64,000 nucleotides of DNA from Baylisascaris procyonis (GCA_037389465.1 JAZARR010000005.1:1-64000), one strand, 5' to 3'. Numbered from the stretch's first letter, positions 27,101-38,174 are shown. Notes: generated from the sequence alone by a model not told the origin. Translations and numbers: made by a program.

Positions 27101-28014
27101 ATATTTATAGTACTTGTAAGTGGTACTAACAATTAGCATCACTGGTAAGGCTAGGAGGAGTGGAGTAATGATACTATTCTGGGATCTACTTCCCTCCTCG
27201 ATCGTCGGGTCCTCTGAATCCTCACGACGATACCGTCACCTCGGTGAGTCAAGCTCAAGCAAATGCACTCTCTGCCTTAGGGATCAAGGGATCCGGGCGT
27301 GATGCATACCAGGGTAGGACCATTCATATCTGACCTCATGGCTCTGAGTGCGTGTTCGCTTCGTCATAAAATAAAACCAATAAACGATGAGAAAGCGACC
27401 AAATCAAAACGAACTGATGATGGGCAAGTGTCCTTCGACACACGAACCGAAATTATAAGTTCACGTGGATCGGTGTGTTTCGGTTGAGAGATTCGTAGCA
27501 TGAAATCACCCACCTAAAGTTTTCTATGAACATTTTCAAGGAACAAACAGAGATGCATGACAAAAGAGTTGTAATGATACGTGTGCTGCATTCCGCTTCT
27601 GAGACCAACAGATCGCAGAAATTATCGGCAAAAATGAAATAATCTAAGCAGTGATTTCATATCACTTCATATTTCAACTGTCCGACCGCTCATGCCAATC
27701 AACAACAGATTGGTTTTTTACGATCCAGTGAAAGTCAAAGGCAACCCGAACCACTACAAAGCTCATGCACATTTCTGATACATTCGAATAATTGTAATTG
27801 CCCATAGATTGTGCAAAACGTTGAGAAGATTCACAAAGAACACATTCTTCTTAAAATTTCGGATAGGGCTGAAACTTGTAACCATCTTTGCGAAAGAGCG
27901 ACTGAAGTCAACCTCGGCAAGAAGTTCAACAACATCTTCTCTCGGCAATAATCCATGGTAGAATGGTGTCTCTTCGACTCCCTTCGGCAGCAGATCAAAT
28001 CCTTTTGTCGTCAT
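21131..28014 (-). CDS. SH2-domain non-receptor tyrosine kinase, Fer-like nematode family, paralog B
   Basis: Tandem paralog of the kinase at 11500-17639, same strand and same exon structure. Exons in transcript order: 27913-28014, 27415-27513, 25961-26098, 25440-25601, 24830-24991, 23576-23752, 22842-23060, 22261-22368 and 21131-21265, all phase 0, 434 residues. SH2 motifs FYHGLLPRED and FMLRIS; kinase motifs GAGAFGEV, CAIKL, HRDIAARN, DFG, PIKWTAPE, all intact. The last firm exon is a charged tail (KKEAASRKK to SSDREDK). The fifth exon and its downstream intron are almost identical to paralog A, while other exons differ clearly. The ATG directly follows a CAG acceptor. The stop-containing exon was not identified. 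Confidence 0.85.
22116..22182. repeat. 19-bp inverted repeat with 29-nt loop in a kinase B intron
   Basis: CTTGGAGCGACGTGCAGTG (22116-22134) and CACTGCACGTTGCTCCAAG (22164-22182) are complementary except for one position. The segment is more GC-rich than the surrounding intron. Could be a foldback element end or a small-RNA hairpin; no family recognised. Confidence 0.6.
24706..24960. repeat. Near-identical segment shared with kinase A (gene-conversion tract, copy B)
   Basis: Partner of 14021-14275. Similarity falls sharply on both sides: upstream flank around 24640-24705 is visibly diverged, and exon positions after 24960 differ at several bases. Confidence 0.85.
26640..27011 (+). other. Unexplained 123-codon open frame inside a kinase B intron
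   Basis: Starts with ATG and runs opposite to the host gene within the intron 26099-27414. The opposite strand is also open over 26751-26987 or more. I see no domain motif, signal peptide or membrane segment in either. A nested gene, a degraded transposon or chance are all possible. Confidence 0.2.
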
Positions 28015-29141
28015 CTGCAAGCATCATGAAAAAATTTCTCAATCATTCATTTCTACCTGATGCTTATTGAATTATTATGGCGTGCTCAAACGCAGAAGTT
28101 TTTGCTGTGGAAAACGCTCTACCTTCAGAGGCATTACATGATAATATTATTCACACAACGAGCGACAGTGAGGCTCTCCGACGCATCTTTCTGATTTTGT
28201 ATATAAAGTATCTTTTTGTATGTCTCAACAACAAGGGGTTTTTAGCTTAGCAATTTGAAGCGAATATGAGTTCGAATTCAGTGTTAGAAAACCTTTTCGA
28301 ATCTACTATCGGGAGCATTCTGATGAATTAAGCATTGGAGAGTGGAGTCTCTTTGGGCATACCATTTCAGGCTTCATCATCTGGCTTTTGAGAAACTTTT
28401 GATCACGTTATGATGAACCATAAACAAATTATACGGGTCACTTAGGTGTGAGAAGAATGTTCGTCTGTGGAAATGAGTTCAATCAAGATTCCATAAGCGA
28501 AAAGCCCCTCTTACGATTGCTCGAGGAAATTCGGTGGGGGGGGGGGAAGGCAGGTGGGAATCCAGGCGTGAGGAATGAATTGACCGTTCTCACTGGATGT
28601 TTTATTCAAATCCCCCTTCTATTCCAATCGTTTGCTTTACGAATGCAACCTTTACTCAGTGGTTACAGTTCTAGTTGCATGCTTTTACAACTGCTTTATA
28701 TACGCGGCCATTACCCATAGATATTCAATGGAACTCCAGTGGAAATACACTCATAAACAATTACCTCATTAACGTTCCTTTAACGCTTGAAAACCAATTG
28801 AACCTGTAGCTGGGTACTATGCATATGTATCGAAACGAGTACAGTAGCACTTACCACTTGGTGATAACAAAAAAATAATCAAAATAAGGCAACCGTCCTC
28901 GAAAAGAACGCAGACTATGAATAGTTGTTGATATGAAGCAACATTCTTCATCATATAGAAATTCACATCACAGAAAAATGTAAAATTCAAGTTTTCACTA
29001 TAAAATTCAATGCCGTGATTTGAAAAAAAAAAATTATTGCGGAACCTTGCCTGCGAAAACTATTTTGCAGGGCGCCTGGGCAAATTTGATCAGAAATCGC
29101 CTTCTCATTGATTGAAAAGTGATTTTGAGAGGGTAGACACG
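28015..29141. other. Unannotated sequence between kinase B and the tRNA array
   Basis: No exon or RNA gene recognised. It contains a run of about ten G near 28540. Upstream exons or the promoter of kinase B may lie here. Confidence 0.5.
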
Positions 29142-29213
29142 ACATCCATTGCAGATTTGAACTCCCGCCGCACGATTCACAGCAACAAGCGCTGACCGCT
29201 ACACCACGGTACC
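29142..29213 (-). pseudogene. Decayed tRNA-Gln-like copy at the array edge
   Basis: Keeps the D arm and TTCAAAT loop, but the acceptor 3' strand is lost and the anticodon stem is broken. The anticodon position reads GUG. First unit of the array, most diverged. Confidence 0.75.
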
Positions 29214-29422
29214 GCTGTTGCCGTATTTTCGAAGGCGTCGGTGAGAGCATACCACTCCGAAAAGCTCCCTCAAGGAAATGTTTATGATGAGTCTCCATAG
29301 GGCAGAGAAAACAATTCATAAAACAGGACGTATTGCACTTCCAGAGCGTATTCACCTGTTCGGCGCCTCCCGATGAGGAGGGACAAGCTAGGTTCACTCG
29401 TCGTTTATTGCAAGCCCATCCG

Positions 29423-29492
29423 AGGTCCCGGGGATTTGAACTCCGGTCGCAGGATTCAAAGTCCTGAGTGCTGACCGCTACACCACCGGACC
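29423..29492 (-). pseudogene. tRNA-Gln (UUG) pseudogene, 70 nt
   Basis: Two bases are missing at the T stem/acceptor junction, and both the T stem and the 5' acceptor strand have a substitution. Confidence 0.7.
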
Positions 29493-29700
29493 GTTGTTGG
29501 GGTATTTTCGAATGCGTCGGTGAGGGCGTGTCACTCCGAAAGGCTCCCACATGAAAATGTCTGTGATGAGTCTTCATAGGGCAGGGAAAACAGTTCATAA
29601 AACACAGCTATTACACTAACAGAGCGTATTCACCTGTTCGGCGCCTCCCGACGAGGAGGAACAAGATGTACCGACTTGTCGTTTATTGCAAGCGCATCCG

Positions 29701-29771
29701 AGGTCCGGGGAGATTTGAACTCCCGTCGCAGGATTCAAAGTCCTGAGTGCTGACCGCTACACCACGGGACC
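29701..29771 (-). tRNA. tRNA-Gln (UUG), acceptor-deletion class
   Basis: 71 nt. The 3' acceptor strand is CGGACC, one G short, so only five normal acceptor pairs form. Rest is consensus. Probably impaired. Confidence 0.65.
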
Positions 29772-29979
29772 GTTGTTGTGGTATTTTCGAATGCGTCGGT
29801 GAGAGCATATCACTCCGAAATTCTCCCACATGAAAATGTTATGATAAGTCTTCATAGGGCAGGGAAAACAATTCATAAAACAGGACGTATTGCACTCCCG
29901 GAGCGTATTCACGTGTTCGGCGCCACGCGATGAGGAGGGACAAGCAAGGTTCACTCGTCGTTTATTGCAAGTGCATCCG

Positions 29980-30051
29980 AGGTCCCGGGGAGATTTGAAC
30001 TCCCGTCGCAGGATTCAAAGTCGTGAGTGCTGACCGCTACACCACGGGACC
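29980..30051 (-). tRNA. tRNA-Gln (UUG) with anticodon-stem mismatch
   Basis: 72 nt. G29 is changed to C, opposing C41. Otherwise consensus. Confidence 0.75.
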
Positions 30052-30257
30052 GTTGTTGGGGTATTCTCGAATGCGTCGGTGAGAGCATATCACTGGAAAT
30101 TCTCCCACATGAAAATGTGTGTGATCAATCTTAAGGGGGCAGGGAAAACAATTGATAAAACAAAGTCTATTGCACTCACAGAGCGTATTCACGTGTTCGG
30201 CGCCTCCCGATGAGGAGGGACAAGCTGTACACTCGTCGTTTATTGCAAGCGCATCCG

Positions 30258-30328
30258 AGGTCCGGGGAGATTTGAACTCCCGTCGCAGGATTCAAAGTCC
30301 TGAGTGCTGACCGCTACACCACGGGACC
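30258..30328 (-). tRNA. tRNA-Gln (UUG), acceptor-deletion class
   Basis: 71 nt with the one-base loss in the 3' acceptor strand; other arms are consensus. Confidence 0.65.
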
Positions 30329-30537
30329 GTTGTTGTGGTATTTTGGAATGCGTCGGTGAGAGCATGCCACTCCGAAAAGCTCCCTCAAGGAAATGTTCAT
30401 GATAAGTCTTCATAGGGCAGGGAAAACAGTTCATAAAACAGGACGTATTGCACTCCCAGAGCGTATTCACCTGTTCGGCGCCTCCCGATGAGGAGGGACA
30501 AGCTAGTTTCACTCGTCGTTTATTGCAAGCGCATCCG

Positions 30538-30609
30538 AGGTCCCGGGGAGATTTGAACTCCCGTCGCAGGATTCAAAGTCCTGAGTGCTGACCGCTACAC
30601 CACGGGACC
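30538..30609 (-). tRNA. tRNA-Gln (UUG), consensus
   Basis: All 72 positions match the array consensus; A and B boxes intact. Confidence 0.95.
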
Positions 30610-30818
30610 GTTGTTGTTGTATTTTCGAATGCGTCGGTGAGAGCATGCCACTCCGAAAAGCTCCCTCAAGGAAATGTTTGTGATGAGTCTTCATAGGGCG
30701 GGGAAAACAATTCATAAAACAGGACATATTGCACTCCCAGAGCGTATTCACCTGTTCGGCGCCTCCCGATGAGGAGGGACAAGCTAAGTTCACTCATCGT
30801 TTATTGCAAGCGCATGCC

Positions 30819-30890
30819 AGGTCCCGGGGAGATTTGAACTCCCGTCGCAGGATTCAAAGTCCTGAGTGCTGACCGCTGCCCCACGGGACC
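30819..30890 (-). tRNA. tRNA-Gln (UUG), D-arm variant
   Basis: T11G and T13C alter the D stem and A box. Other arms are intact. Confidence 0.75.
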
Positions 30891-31099
30891 GTTGTTGTGG
30901 TATTTTCGAATGCGTCGGTGAGAGCATACCACTCCGAAAAGCTCCCTCAAGGAAATGTGTACGATGAGTCTTCACAGGGCAGGGAAAAGAATTCATAAAA
31001 CAGGACGTATTGCACTTCCAGAGCGTATTCACCTGTTCGGCGCCTCCCGATGAGGAGGGACAAGCTACCTTCACTCGTCGTTTATTGCAAGCGCATCCG

Positions 31100-31171
31100 A
31101 GGTCCCGGGGAGATTTGAACTCCCGTCGCAGGATTCAAAGTCCTGAGTGCTGACCGCTACACCACGGGACC
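31100..31171 (-). tRNA. tRNA-Gln (UUG), consensus
   Basis: Full match to the array consensus. Confidence 0.95.
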
Positions 31172-31380
31172 GTTGTCGTTGTATTTTGGAATGCGTCGGT
31201 GAGAGCATATCAATCCGAAAAGCTCCCTCAAGGAAATGTTTATGATGAGTCTTCATAGGGCGGGGAAAACAATTCATAAAACAGGACGTATTGCACTCCC
31301 AGAGCGTATTCAAATGTTCGGCGCCTCCCGATGAGGAGGGACAAGCTACCTTCACTCGTCGTTTATTGCAAGCGCATCCG

Positions 31381-31452
31381 AGGTCCCGGGGAGATTTGAA
31401 CTCCCGTCGCAGGATTCAAAGTCCTGAGTGCTGACCGCTACACCACGGGACC
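31381..31452 (-). tRNA. tRNA-Gln (UUG), consensus
   Basis: Full match to the array consensus. Confidence 0.95.
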
Positions 31453-31661
31453 GTTGTTGTGGTATTTTCGAATGCGTCGCTGAGAGCATATCAATCCGAA
31501 AAGCTCCCTCAAGGAAATGTTTATGATGAGTCTTCATAGGGCGGGGAAAACAATTCATAAAACAGGACGTATTGCACTCCCAGAGCGTATTCAAATGTTC
31601 GGCGCCTCCCGATGAGGAATGACAAGCTACCTTCACTCGTCGTTTATTGCAAGCGCATCCG

Positions 31662-31733
31662 AGGTCCCGGGGAGATTTGAACTCCCGTCGCAGGATTCAA
31701 AGTCCTGAGTGCTGACCGCTACACCACGGGACC
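31662..31733 (-). tRNA. tRNA-Gln (UUG), consensus
   Basis: Full match to the array consensus. Confidence 0.95.
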
Positions 31734-31942
31734 GTTGTTGCGGTATTTTCGAATGCGTCGGTGAGAGCATACCACTCCGAAAAGCTCCCTCAAGGAAATG
31801 TTTATGATGAGTCTTCGTAGGGCAGGGAAAACAATTCATAAAACAGGACGTATTGCACTCCCAGAGCGTATTCAAATGTTCGGCGCCTCCCGATGAGGAG
31901 GGACAAGCTAGGTTCACTCGTCGTTTATTGCAAGCGCATCCG

Positions 31943-32014
31943 TGGTCCCGGGGAGATTTGAACTCCCGTCGCAGGATTCAAAGTCCTGAGTGCTGACCGC
32001 TACACCACGGGACC
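31943..32014 (-). tRNA. tRNA-Gln (UUG), discriminator A
   Basis: Body is consensus, but the discriminator is A instead of T, which could affect charging. Confidence 0.9.
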
Positions 32015-32221
32015 GTTGTTGGGGTATTCTCGAATGCGTCGGTGAGAGCATATCAATCCGAAATTATCCCACATGAAAATGTGTATGATGAGTCTTCATA
32101 GGGCAGGAAAACAATTCATAAAACACCGCTATTACACTCACAGAGCGTATTCATCTGTTCGGCGCCTCCCGATGAGGAGGAACAAGATGTACCGACTTGT
32201 CGTTTATTGCAAGCGCATCCG

Positions 32222-32292
32222 AGGTCCGGGGAGGTTTGAACTCCCGTCGCAGGATTCAGAGTCCTGAGTGCTGACCGCTACACCACGGGACC
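32222..32292 (-). tRNA. tRNA-Gln (CUG), acceptor-deletion class
   Basis: 71 nt; 3' acceptor strand one G short; T loop TTCAAAC. Confidence 0.65.
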
Positions 32293-32501
32293 GTTGTCGT
32301 TGTATTTTCGAATGCGTCGGTGAGAGCATGCCACTCCGAAGAGCTCCCTCAAGGAAATGTTCATGATAAGTCTTCATAGGGCAGGGAAAACAGTTCATAA
32401 AACAGGACGTATTGCACTCCCAGAGCGTATTCACGTGTTCGGCGCCTCCCGATGAGGAGGGACAAGCTAGGTTCACTCGTCGTTTATTGCAAGTGCATCC
32501 G

Positions 32502-32573
32502 AGGTCCCGGGGAGATTTGAACTCCCGTCGCAGGATTCAAAGTCCTGAGTGCTGACCGCTGCACCACGGGACC
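32502..32573 (-). tRNA. tRNA-Gln (UUG), T13C
   Basis: Single change T13C, which replaces a T-G pair by C-G in the D stem; likely tolerated. Confidence 0.9.
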
Positions 32574-32781
32574 GTTGTTGGGGTATCTTCGAATGCGTCA
32601 GTGAGAGCATGCCACTCCGAAAAGCTCCCTCAAGGAAATGTTTGTGATGAGTCTTCATAGGGCGGGGAAAACAATTCATAAAACAGGACTATTGCACTCC
32701 CAGAGCGTATTCACCTGTTCGGCGCCTCCCGATGAGGAGGGACAAGCTAAGTTCACTTGTCGTTTATTGCAAGCGCATCCG

Positions 32782-32852
32782 AGGTCCGGGGAGATTTGAA
32801 CTCCCGTCGCAGGATTCAAAGTCCTGAGTGCTGACCGCTACCCCACGGGACC
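32782..32852 (-). tRNA. tRNA-Gln (UUG), acceptor-deletion class
   Basis: 71 nt; acceptor one G short and T11G disrupts the D stem. Confidence 0.6.
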
Positions 32853-33061
32853 GTTGTTGTGGTATTTTCGAATGCGTCGGTGAGAGCATACCACTCCGAA
32901 AAGCTCCCTCAAGGAAATGTGTATGATGAGTCTTCATAGGGCAGGGAAAACAGTTCATAAAACAGGACGTATTGCACTCCCAGAGCGTATTCACGTGTTC
33001 GGCGCCTCCCGATGAGGAGGGACAAGCTAGGTTCACTCGTCGTTTATTGCAAGCGCATCCG

Positions 33062-33132
33062 AGGTCCGGGGAGATTTGAACTCCCGTCGCAGGATTCAAA
33101 GTCCTGAGTGCTGACCGCTACACCACGGGACC
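33062..33132 (-). tRNA. tRNA-Gln (UUG), acceptor-deletion class
   Basis: 71 nt; one G missing in the 3' acceptor strand, otherwise consensus. Confidence 0.65.
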
Positions 33133-33341
33133 GTTGTTGTGGTATTTTCGAATGCGTCGCTGAGAGCATATCAATCCGAAAAGCTCCCTCAAGAAAATGT
33201 GTATGATGAGTCCTCATAGGGCAGGGAAAACAATTCATAAAACAGGACGTATTGCACTCCCAGAGCGTATTCACGTGTTCGGCGCCTCCCGATGAGGAGG
33301 GACAAGCTAGGTTCACTCGTCGTTTATTGCAAGCGCATCCG

Positions 33342-33413
33342 AGGTCCCGGGGAGATTTGAACTCCCGTCGCAGGATTCAAAGTCCTGAGTGCTGACCGCT
33401 ACACCACGGGACC
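33342..33413 (-). tRNA. tRNA-Gln (UUG), consensus
   Basis: Full match to the array consensus. Confidence 0.95.
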
Positions 33414-33618
33414 GTTGTTGTGGTATTTTCGAATGCGTCGCTGAGAGCATATCAATCCGAAATTCTCCCACATGAAAATGTGTACGATGTGTCTTCATAG
33501 GGCAGGGAAAACAATTCGTAAAGCAATACGTATTGCACTCCCAGAGCGTATTCACCTGTTCGGCGCTCCCGATGAGGAGGACAAGCTGTTCACTTGTCGT
33601 TTATTGCAAGCGCATCCG

Positions 33619-33690
33619 AGGTCGAGGAGAGATTTGAACTCCCGTCGCAGGATTCAAAGTCCTGAGTGCTGACCGCTGCACCACGGGACC
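33619..33690 (-). tRNA. tRNA-Gln (UUG) with altered acceptor strand
   Basis: The 3' acceptor strand is CTCGACC and the T stem has a G-T pair; two acceptor pairs are lost. Also T13C. Probably non-functional. Confidence 0.6.
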
Positions 33691-33897
33691 GTTGTTGTTG
33701 TATTTTCGAATGCGTCGGTGAGAGCATATCACTCCGAAATTATCCCTCAAGGAAATGTGTATGATGAGTCTTCATAGGGCATGGAAAACAATTCATAAAA
33801 CAGGACATATTGCACTTCCAGAGCGTATTCATCTGTTCGGCGCCTCCCGATGAGGAGGGACAAGATGTTCACTTGTCGTTTATTGCAAGCGCATCCG

Positions 33898-33968
33898 AGG
33901 TCCGGGGAGGTTTGAACTCCCGTCGCAGGATTCAAAGTCCTGAGTGCTGACCGCTACACCACGGGACC
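33898..33968 (-). tRNA. tRNA-Gln (UUG), acceptor-deletion class
   Basis: 71 nt; T loop TTCAAAC as in the CUG members of this class, but with a UUG anticodon. Confidence 0.65.
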
Positions 33969-34176
33969 GTTGTTGTGGTATTTTCGAATGCGTCGGTGAG
34001 AGCATGCCACTCCGAAAAGCTCCCTCAAGGAAATGTTATGATGAGTCTTCATAGGGCAGGGAAAACAATTCATAAAACAGGACGTATTGCACTCCCAGAG
34101 CGTATTCACCTGTTCGGCGCCTCCCGATGAGGAGGGACAAGCTAGGTTCACTCGTCGTTTATTGCAAGTGCATCCG

Positions 34177-34248
34177 AGGTCCCGGGAAGATTTGAACTCC
34201 CGTCGCAGGATTCAAAGTCCTGAGTGCTGACCGCTACACCACGGGACC
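34177..34248 (-). tRNA. tRNA-Gln (UUG), T-stem wobble variant
   Basis: One T-stem C is changed to T, giving a G-T pair. Otherwise consensus; fold preserved. Confidence 0.9.
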
Positions 34249-34456
34249 GTTGTTGGGTATTTTCGAATGCGTCGGTGAGAGCATACCACTCCGAAAGGCT
34301 CCCACATGAAAATGTTTATGATGAGTCTTCATAGGGCATGGAAAACAATTCATAAAACAGGACGTATTGCACTCCCAGAGCGTATTCACCTGTTCGGCGC
34401 CTCCCGATGAGGAGGGACAAGATGTACCCACTCGTCGTTTATTGCAAGCGCATCCG

Positions 34457-34528
34457 AGGTCCCGGGGAGATTTGAACCGCCGTCGCAGGATTCAAAGTCC
34501 TGAGTGCTGACCGCTAGACCACGGGACC
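34457..34528 (-). tRNA. tRNA-Gln (UUG) with T- and D-stem mismatches
   Basis: T-stem 5' strand is GGCGG and G12 is changed to C; both stems lose a pair. Confidence 0.6.
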
Positions 34529-34737
34529 GTTGTTGTGGTATTTTCGAATGCGTGGCTGAGAGCATACCACTCCGAAAAGCTCCCTCAAGGAAATGTTTAT
34601 GATGAGTCTTCATAGGGCAGGGAAAACAATTCATAAAACAGGACGTATTGCACTCCCAGAGCGTATTCAAATGTTCGGCGCCTCCCGATGAGGAGGGACA
34701 AGCTAGGTTCACTCGTCGTTTATTGCAAGCGCATCCG

Positions 34738-34809
34738 AGGTCCCGGGGAGATTTGAACTCCCGTCGCAGGATTCAAAGTCCTGAGTGCTGACCGCTACAC
34801 CACGTGACC
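34738..34809 (-). tRNA. tRNA-Gln (UUG), C5A acceptor mismatch
   Basis: The 5' acceptor strand reads GGTCACG, giving one mismatch. Otherwise consensus. Confidence 0.8.
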
Positions 34810-35016
34810 GTTGTTGGGGTATTTTCGAATGCGTCGGTGAGAGCATACCACTGGAAAAGCTCCCACATGAAAATGTTTGCGATGAGTCTTCAGGGGGCAT
34901 GGAAAACAATTCATAAAACAGGACTATTGCACTCCCAGAGCGTATTCACCTGTTCGGCGCCTCCCGATGAGGAGGGACAAGCTAGGTTCACTCGTCGTTT
35001 ATTGCAAGCGCATCCG

Positions 35017-35088
35017 AGGTCCCGGGGAGATTTGAACTCCCGTCGCAGGATTCAAAGTCCTGAGTGCTGACCGCTACACCACGGGACC
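35017..35088 (-). tRNA. tRNA-Gln (UUG), consensus
   Basis: Full match to the array consensus. Confidence 0.95.
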
Positions 35089-35296
35089 GTTGTTGTTGTA
35101 TTTTCGAATGCGTCGGTGAGAGCATATCACTCCGAAAGCTCCCTCAATGAAATGTTTATGATGAGTCTTCACAGGGCAGGGAAAAGAATTCATAAAACAG
35201 GACGTATTGCACTTCGAGAGCGTATTCACCTGTTCGGCGCCTCCCGATGAGGAGGGACAAGCTAGGTTCACTCGTCGTTTATTGCAAGCGCATCCG

Positions 35297-35368
35297 AGGT
35301 CCCGGGGAGATTTGAACTCCCGTCGCAGGATTCAAAGTCCTGAGTGCTGACCGCTACACCACGGGACC
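35297..35368 (-). tRNA. tRNA-Gln (UUG), consensus
   Basis: Full match to the array consensus. Confidence 0.95.
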
Positions 35369-35576
35369 GTTGTTGTTGTATTTTCGAATGCGTCGGTGAG
35401 AGCATACCACTCCGAAAAGCTCCCTCATGAAATGTTTATGATGAGTCTTCATAGGGCAGGGAAAACAATTCATAAAACAGGACGTATTGCACTCCCAGAG
35501 CGTATTCACCTGTTCGGCGCCTCCCGATGAGGAGGGACAAGCTAGGTTCACTCGTCGTTTATTGCAAGCGCATCCG

Positions 35577-35648
35577 AGGTCCCGGGGAGATTTGAACTCC
35601 CGTCGCAGGATTCAAAGTCCTGAGTGCTGACCGCTACACCACGGGACC
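35577..35648 (-). tRNA. tRNA-Gln (UUG), consensus
   Basis: Full match to the array consensus. Confidence 0.95.
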
Positions 35649-35855
35649 GTTGTTGGGGTATTTTCGAATGCGTCGGTGAGAGCATGCCACTCCGAAAAGC
35701 TCCCACATGAAAATGTGTACGATGAGTCTTCACAGGGCATGGAAAACAATTCATAAAACAGTCTATTACAATCACAGAGCGTATTCACCTGTTCGGCGCC
35801 TCCCGATGAGGAGGGACAAGCTAGGTTCACTCGTCGTTTATTGCAAGCGCATCCG

Positions 35856-35927
35856 AGGTCCCGGGGAGATTTGAACTCCCGTCGCAGGATTCAAAGTCCT
35901 GAGTGCTGACCGCTACACCACGTGACC
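35856..35927 (-). tRNA. tRNA-Gln (UUG), C5A acceptor mismatch
   Basis: Same GGTCACG acceptor change as at 34738; rest consensus. Confidence 0.8.
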
Positions 35928-36136
35928 GTTGTTGTTGTATTTTGGAATGCGTCGGTGAGAGCATGCCACTCCGAAGAGCTCCCTCAATGAAATGTTTATG
36001 ATGACTCTTCACAGGGCAGGGAAAAGAATTCATAAAACAGGACGTATTGCACTTCGAGAGCGTATTCACCTGTTCGGCGCCTCCCGATGAGGAGGGACAA
36101 GCTAGGTTCACTCGTCGTTTATTGCAAGCGCATCCG

Positions 36137-36208
36137 AGGTCCCGGGGAGATCTGAACTCCCGTCGCAGGATTCAAAGTCCTGAGTGCTGACCGCTACACC
36201 ACGTGACC
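36137..36208 (-). tRNA. tRNA-Gln (UUG), C5A and A58G
   Basis: Acceptor mismatch C5A plus T loop TTCAGAT, which changes the near-invariant A58 and the B box. Confidence 0.65.
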
Positions 36209-36417
36209 GTTGTTGTTGTATTTTGGAATGCGTCGGTGAGAGCATACCACTCCGAAAAGCTCCCTCAATGAAATGTTTATGATGACTCTTCACAGGGCAG
36301 GGAAAAGAATTCATAAAACAGGACGTATTGCACTTCGAGAGCGTATTCACCTGTTCGGCGCCTCCCGATGAGGAGGGACAAGCTAGGTTCACTCGTCGTT
36401 TATTGCAAGCGCATCCG

Positions 36418-36489
36418 AGGTCCCGGGGAGATCTGAACTCCCGTCGCAGGATTCAAAGTCCTGAGTGCTGACCGCTACACCACGGGACC
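36418..36489 (-). tRNA. tRNA-Gln (UUG), A58G
   Basis: T loop TTCAGAT; otherwise consensus. Shares the T-loop change with its neighbour, so the two derive from one duplication. Confidence 0.75.
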
Positions 36490-36698
36490 GTTGTTGTTGT
36501 ATTTTGGAATGCGTCGGTGAGAGCATGCCACTCCGAAGAGCTGCCTCAAGGAAATGTTCATGATAAGTCTTCATAGGGCAGGGAAAACAATTCATAAAAT
36601 AGGACGTATTGCACTCCCGGAGCGTATTCACGTGTTCGGCGCCTCCCGATGAGGAGGGACAAGCTAGGTTCACTCGTCGTTTATTGCAAGCGCATCCG

Positions 36699-36770
36699 AG
36701 GTCCCGGGGAGATTTGAACTCCCGTCGCAGGATTCAGAGTCCTGAGTGCTGACCGCTACACCACGGGACC
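36699..36770 (-). tRNA. tRNA-Gln (CUG), consensus
   Basis: Full consensus apart from the CUG anticodon. Confidence 0.95.
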
Positions 36771-36979
36771 GTTGTTGTTGTATTTTAGAATGCGTCGGTG
36801 AGAGCATGCCACTCCGAAAAGCTCCCTCAAGGAAATGTTTGTGATGGGTCTTCATAGGGAAGGGAAAGCAATTCATAAAACAGGACGCATTGCGCTTCCA
36901 GAGCGTATTCACCTGTTCGGCGCCTCCCGATGAGGAGGGACAAGCTAGGTTCACTCGTCGTTTATTGCAAGCGCATCCG

Positions 36980-37051
36980 AGGTCCCGGGGAGATTTGAAC
37001 TCCCGTCGCAGGATTCAAAGTCGTGAATGCTGACCGCTACACCACGGGACC
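36980..37051 (-). tRNA. tRNA-Gln (UUG) with anticodon-stem mismatch
   Basis: G29C mismatch and C25T in the D stem. Confidence 0.7.
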
Positions 37052-37260
37052 GTTGTTGGGGTATCTTCGAATGCGTCAGTGAGAGCATATCAATCCGAAA
37101 TTATCCCACTTGAAAATGTGTATGATGAGTCTTCATAGGGCATGGAAAACAATTCATAGAACACCGCTTATTGGACTTCGAGAGCGTATTGATCTATTCG
37201 GCGCCTCCCGATGAGGAGGAACAAGATGTACCGACTTGTCGTTTATTGCAAGCGCATCCG

Positions 37261-37331
37261 AGGTCCGGGGAGATTTGAACTCCCGTCGCAGGATTCAAAG
37301 TCCTGAGTGCTGACCGCTACACCACGGGACC
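37261..37331 (-). tRNA. tRNA-Gln (UUG), acceptor-deletion class
   Basis: 71 nt; one G missing in the 3' acceptor strand. Confidence 0.65.
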
Positions 37332-37540
37332 GTTGTTGTTGTATTTTCGAATGCGTCGGTGAGAGCATATCAATCCGAAAAGCTCCCTCAAGGAAATGTT
37401 TATGATGAGTCTTCATAGGGCAGGGAAAACAATTCATAAAACAGGACGTATTGCACTCCCAGAGCGTATTCACGTGTTCGGCGCCTCCCGATGAGGAGGG
37501 ACAAGCTAGGTTCACTCGTCGTTTATTGCAAGTGCATCCG

Positions 37541-37612
37541 AGGTCCCGGGGAGATTTGAACTCCCGTCGCAGGATTCAGAGTCCTGAGTGCTGACCGCTA
37601 CACCACGGGACC
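37541..37612 (-). tRNA. tRNA-Gln (CUG), consensus
   Basis: Full consensus apart from the CUG anticodon. Confidence 0.95.
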
Positions 37613-37821
37613 GTTGTTGTTGTATTTTCGAATGCGTCGGTGAGAGCATGCCACTCCGAAAAGCTCCCTCAAGGAAATGTTTGTGATGAGTCTTCATAGG
37701 GCGGGGAAAACAATTCATAACACAGGACGTATTGCACTCCCAGAGCGTATTCACCTGTTCGGCGCCTCCCGATGAGGAGGGACAAGCTACCTTCACTCGT
37801 CGTTTATTGCAAGCGCATCCG

Positions 37822-37893
37822 AGGTCCCGGGGAGATTTGAACTCCCGTCGCAGGATTCAAAGTCCTGAGTGCTGACCGCTACACCACGGGACC
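37822..37893 (-). tRNA. tRNA-Gln (UUG), consensus
   Basis: Full match to the array consensus. Confidence 0.95.
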
Positions 37894-38102
37894 GTTGTTG
37901 TGGTATTTTCGAATGCGTCGCTGAGAGCATATCAATCCGAAAAGCTCCCTCAAGGAAATGTTTATGATGAGTCTTCATAGGGCGGGGAAAACAATTCATA
38001 AAACAGGACGTATTGCACTCCCAGAGCGTATTCAAATGTTCGGCGCCTCCCGATGAGGAGGGACAAGCTAGGTTCACTCGTCGTTTATTGCAAGCGCATC
38101 CG

Positions 38103-38174
38103 AGGTCCCGGGGAGATTTGAACTCCCGTCGCAGGATTCAAAGTCCTGAGTGCTGACCGCTACACCACGGGACC
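38103..38174 (-). tRNA. tRNA-Gln (UUG), consensus
   Basis: Full match to the array consensus. Confidence 0.95.
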
